A DNA stretch of 64,000 bases from an uncultured Bacillota bacterium (lineage in GTDB: Bacteria > Bacillota_I > Bacilli_A > RFN20 > CAG-288): NCBI GenBank assembly GCA_949282275.1, contig CASDOO010000027.1, positions 1 through 64,000 of the forward strand. Direction: 5' to 3'. The notes under the pieces were generated by a model, which saw nothing but the letters and a program-made list of their open reading frames with translations, ran no database searches and had not been told where the DNA came from. Position numbers and translations under genes: made by a program. Every line of letters starts with the position of its first letter. The stretch's first letter is position 1. Positions 62,039-64,000 of this stretch are shown piece by piece.

Positions 62039-64000
62039 ATGAAAAGAAAAAGCTCTTGGCTCCTTGTTGCCGGCCTTCTCCTGCTTCCGCTTGCCTCCTG
62101 CTCCGGCGAATCCTCTTCCACGACAGGGGACTCTTCCACCACCTCTTCTTCCGAACCGGTCTATCTTTACGATGACTATCGGCGCGACGGCAGCCTTTCC
62201 CTTGGGATAAGGACTCCCCTTGCCGGATCGCTTGGCCGTATCGGCTATGAAAGTCCGATTTCTCTTTTCTACCAGGCAAACGAAAAGAGAGCCTATGGCG
62301 ACGATGCCTCCCTCCAGATATATCCTTATGGAGGACTTGAGGGCACGGATGCCCAGAAGCTTAGTCAAGCCAGCACGAATAGGCAGGTCCTTCATTCCCT
62401 GATGTCCCTTTCCCATACGCTTCTTAAGGAGACGGAAATTGCCGACATGGGAATGCTTCCCGTTCTTGTCGATCGATATGCGACCGACTTCGAGTCCCTT
62501 TCCGACGTTCCCGATGAGACCATCTCCTTCAATTCCATCGATGGGACGGCAGCGGCCTTCGTGACACAGAAGGAGGGCGAGGAAGATTCCCTTCTCTTCT
62601 ATTCCGAAGGGGAGAATCTTTCGGAATCCCTCTCCGGAATCGACCTGTCGACGATCCAGATCAATGCCCCTGCCCTCCTTTCCTATCTTCAGGAACTGCT
62701 CTCGGGAAACGCTGTCTTCGATACCTTCCTTTCCAGTATTGGCGGCATCGTCAATTTCCTTGTCGAAGGCGTGGACATCGAAGTGGATTGCCCGGATTCG
62801 GACAATAGCACAATTACCTTCCGAGTCAATGATGAAGGAAAGCAAAAATTGGAAGACGCCATAGAAAACAATTTTGGCACTTCCATTGAAATGATTCAAA
62901 TTGGTGATATTTCCTTTTCTCTTTCCGTTTTCAACGACGATATCCTGATCAACCAAATCGAGTCGGCTACCTTCTCCCTTTCCGTGCGTACTATGCTTGG
63001 TACTGCTGAGCTTTATTTCGATGCCCGACTGGACAGAGAGGCGACGGCCCTGACGCCAGGCTTCTTCCAGGAAAAGAGGGCGACTGTCGATGGGTTTGAC
63101 GCCATCTATCAGGAGGCAAGGGACTTCTTCGAGACCGTTTCCGCCTATGCGCCGTTTAAGACATCCCTCACCGGGGAGGAAGAACCGGATTTGTCGAAGA
63201 TCGACGTCTCCGATGCCATCGTCCCTTCCTTGGAGGAGGCCTCTTCGGACTACTTCTCCCTTTCCGAAAAAGCAAGGAAACTTCTTGGCCCGGTCTTTGA
63301 GGCATGCCAGGACGAAGGGAAAATGGAAGATCTTCTTCTTTCCAGGCATCAGGAAGGCGTCGATATCCTTACGGACATGATTGCCTCCTACAATGAGGAA
63401 GGAAGGGTTGACGAGAGCAATTTCGAAACGCTTTTCGGCACCGTCGCCGATTATCTGGAATGGGAACAGGGCGTCCTCGACAATGACGGAAAAGAGGCCC
63501 TCGACGCCCTTTATGCCTATCTCTCGGAAAGAATGGACGAGATTGAAGACATACTTTCCGGAAGCGAGGAAAACGCCTTGGATTCCTTCCTTGTCTCCCC
63601 GGTCGAAGACAATCTCGAAGCTGCCCTGGAGCTCGACGACAGGCTTCAGGCCTTGCTCTCGTTGGACAGGAAATACCTCAGCGGCGAGAGGCTTGCGCGG
63701 TTCGAGGGACTTGAAGAGGCGCATGATGCCTTCCAAAAGCGACTTCAGTCTGCCGGACATGCCTATCTTGCCACGAGGCTTTCGGGAATCGACTACGAAG
63801 GCCTTGCCGCTCTTGGAAGGGAACAGGTCGTCCTTAATTCCGACTTCTTCGACAAAAGCCTCCTTACGGAGTCGGAGAAGGAGAACGTCGCCTCCCTTGT
63901 TGCACAAGAGGGAAAGAGCATCCGGCAGGATCTTCTCTCCTCTGCCGATTCCTTGGAGAGCCTCAATGCCGCCTATCTCGCCCTGGGAACGCGCCTGACG
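62039..64000 (+). CDS. Large putative lipoprotein (3' partial), paralogue of 10714 gene
   Basis: 654 codons are open to the window end. Signal MKRKSSWLLVAGLLLLPLASC with lipobox PLASC (Cys21), a Ser/Thr linker, then a body that parallels the 764-residue lipoprotein at 10714: Y..YRRDGSLSLGIR versus Y.NYTRKGSLSLDLS, and later SLEEAS..YFSLSEKARKLLG versus TEYEALSEDVKFMLG. No known domain. AAGGAGG precedes the ATG. It follows the TetR-controlled ABC pair on the same strand and may be its accessory binding protein, by inference only. Confidence 0.82.
   Translation, partial: MKRKSSWLLVAGLLLLPLASCSGESSSTTGDSSTTSSSEPVYLYDDYRRDGSLSLGIRTPLAGSLGRIGYESPISLFYQANEKRAYGDDASLQIYPYGGLEGTDAQKLSQASTNRQVLHSLMSLSHTLLKETEIADMGMLPVLVDRYATDFESLSDVPDETISFNSIDGTAAAFVTQKEGEEDSLLFYSEGENLSESLSGIDLSTIQINAPALLSYLQELLSGNAVFDTFLSSIGGIVNFLVEGVDIEVDCPDSDNSTITFRVNDEGKQKLEDAIENNFGTSIEMIQIGDISFSLSVFNDDILINQIESATFSLSVRTMLGTAELYFDARLDREATALTPGFFQEKRATVDGFDAIYQEARDFFETVSAYAPFKTSLTGEEEPDLSKIDVSDAIVPSLEEASSDYFSLSEKARKLLGPVFEACQDEGKMEDLLLSRHQEGVDILTDMIASYNEEGRVDESNFETLFGTVADYLEWEQGVLDNDGKEALDALYAYLSERMDEIEDILSGSEENALDSFLVSPVEDNLEAALELDDRLQALLSLDRKYLSGERLARFEGLEEAHDAFQKRLQSAGHAYLATRLSGIDYEGLAALGREQVVLNSDFFDKSLLTESEKENVASLVAQEGKSIRQDLLSSADSLESLNAAYLALGTRLT

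Overview
This window looks like part of the chromosome of an uncultured, host-associated, fermentative low-GC-lineage Gram-positive (class Bacilli; gut Erysipelotrichales/RF39/Acholeplasma-like groups are the closest feel, by inference). Reasons: strong AGGAGG ribosome sites, lipoproteins with Lsp lipoboxes, SipW/TasA-type surface proteins, pyruvate formate-lyase plus lactate dehydrogenase, an ECF vitamin-type importer, and tightly overlapping ATGA gene junctions. Most of the window is GC-richer than typical Bacilli, with clearly AT-richer islands at about 7.0-10.0 kb and 18-25 kb.

Layout. 0-6.8 kb: end of a domain-permuted, membrane-anchored GH3 glycosidase, two gene remnants, a YoaK/DUF1275 protein, oligoendopeptidase F, small membrane proteins and a DegV protein. 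7.0-9.5 kb: an AT-rich island with a broken RloA/RloB-type defence pair and a Fic protein. 9.9-13.0 kb: TetR regulator and a large lipoprotein of unknown function. 13.1-17.6 kb: a nest of mobile elements: an IS110 transposase cut by an IS21 element (istA and a nonsense-bearing istB), then a second, inverted, internally deleted IS110. Both IS110 copies carry upstream a hairpin with compensatory base changes, a good candidate for the bridge RNA.

17.9-37.9 kb, minus strand: one apparent 13-gene operon with overlaps or tiny gaps and a good promoter at its head. It holds two TasA-like fibre proteins, a dedicated SipW-type signal peptidase, a membrane-anchored McrB-like AAA+ ATPase with a DUF2357-like partner, an ABC ATPase/permease pair, a membrane-anchored beta-helix protein, two paralogous InlB-repeat lipoproteins, and two copies of a module made of a small SipW-type secreted protein plus a ~950-residue surface protein ending in a Hint (hedgehog/intein) domain. 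Six proteins of this operon share the same unusual SipW-type signal ending. I regard this as the candidate undescribed system: a surface-fibre or adhesin assembly machine that joins SipW secretion, McrBC-like ATPase parts and Hint autoprocessing.

38-46.8 kb: cysK-cysE cysteine synthesis; a lactate dehydrogenase-aminotransferase-P-loop kinase-like operon; NAD(P)H-hydrate epimerase, an MGMT-like protein and DNA-3-methyladenine glycosylase. 46.8-53.2 kb: a five-gene operon of two CydDC-like exporter half-transporters plus a complete ECF importer, arranged like streptococcal siaDEFGH (heme). 53.2-56.2 kb: pflB-pflA. 56.3-64 kb: a lipoprotein, a divergent TetR regulator, two fused ATPase-permease ABC proteins, and the start of a second lipoprotein paralogous to the one at 10.7 kb, so that the two large lipoproteins each follow a TetR gene. 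No tRNA, rRNA or CRISPR array was seen.

Caution: three genes appear frameshifted at four homopolymer runs, each short by exactly one base (near 8229, near 8452, near 16970, 21516-21523), so at least some of these may be sequencing undercalls rather than real mutations.
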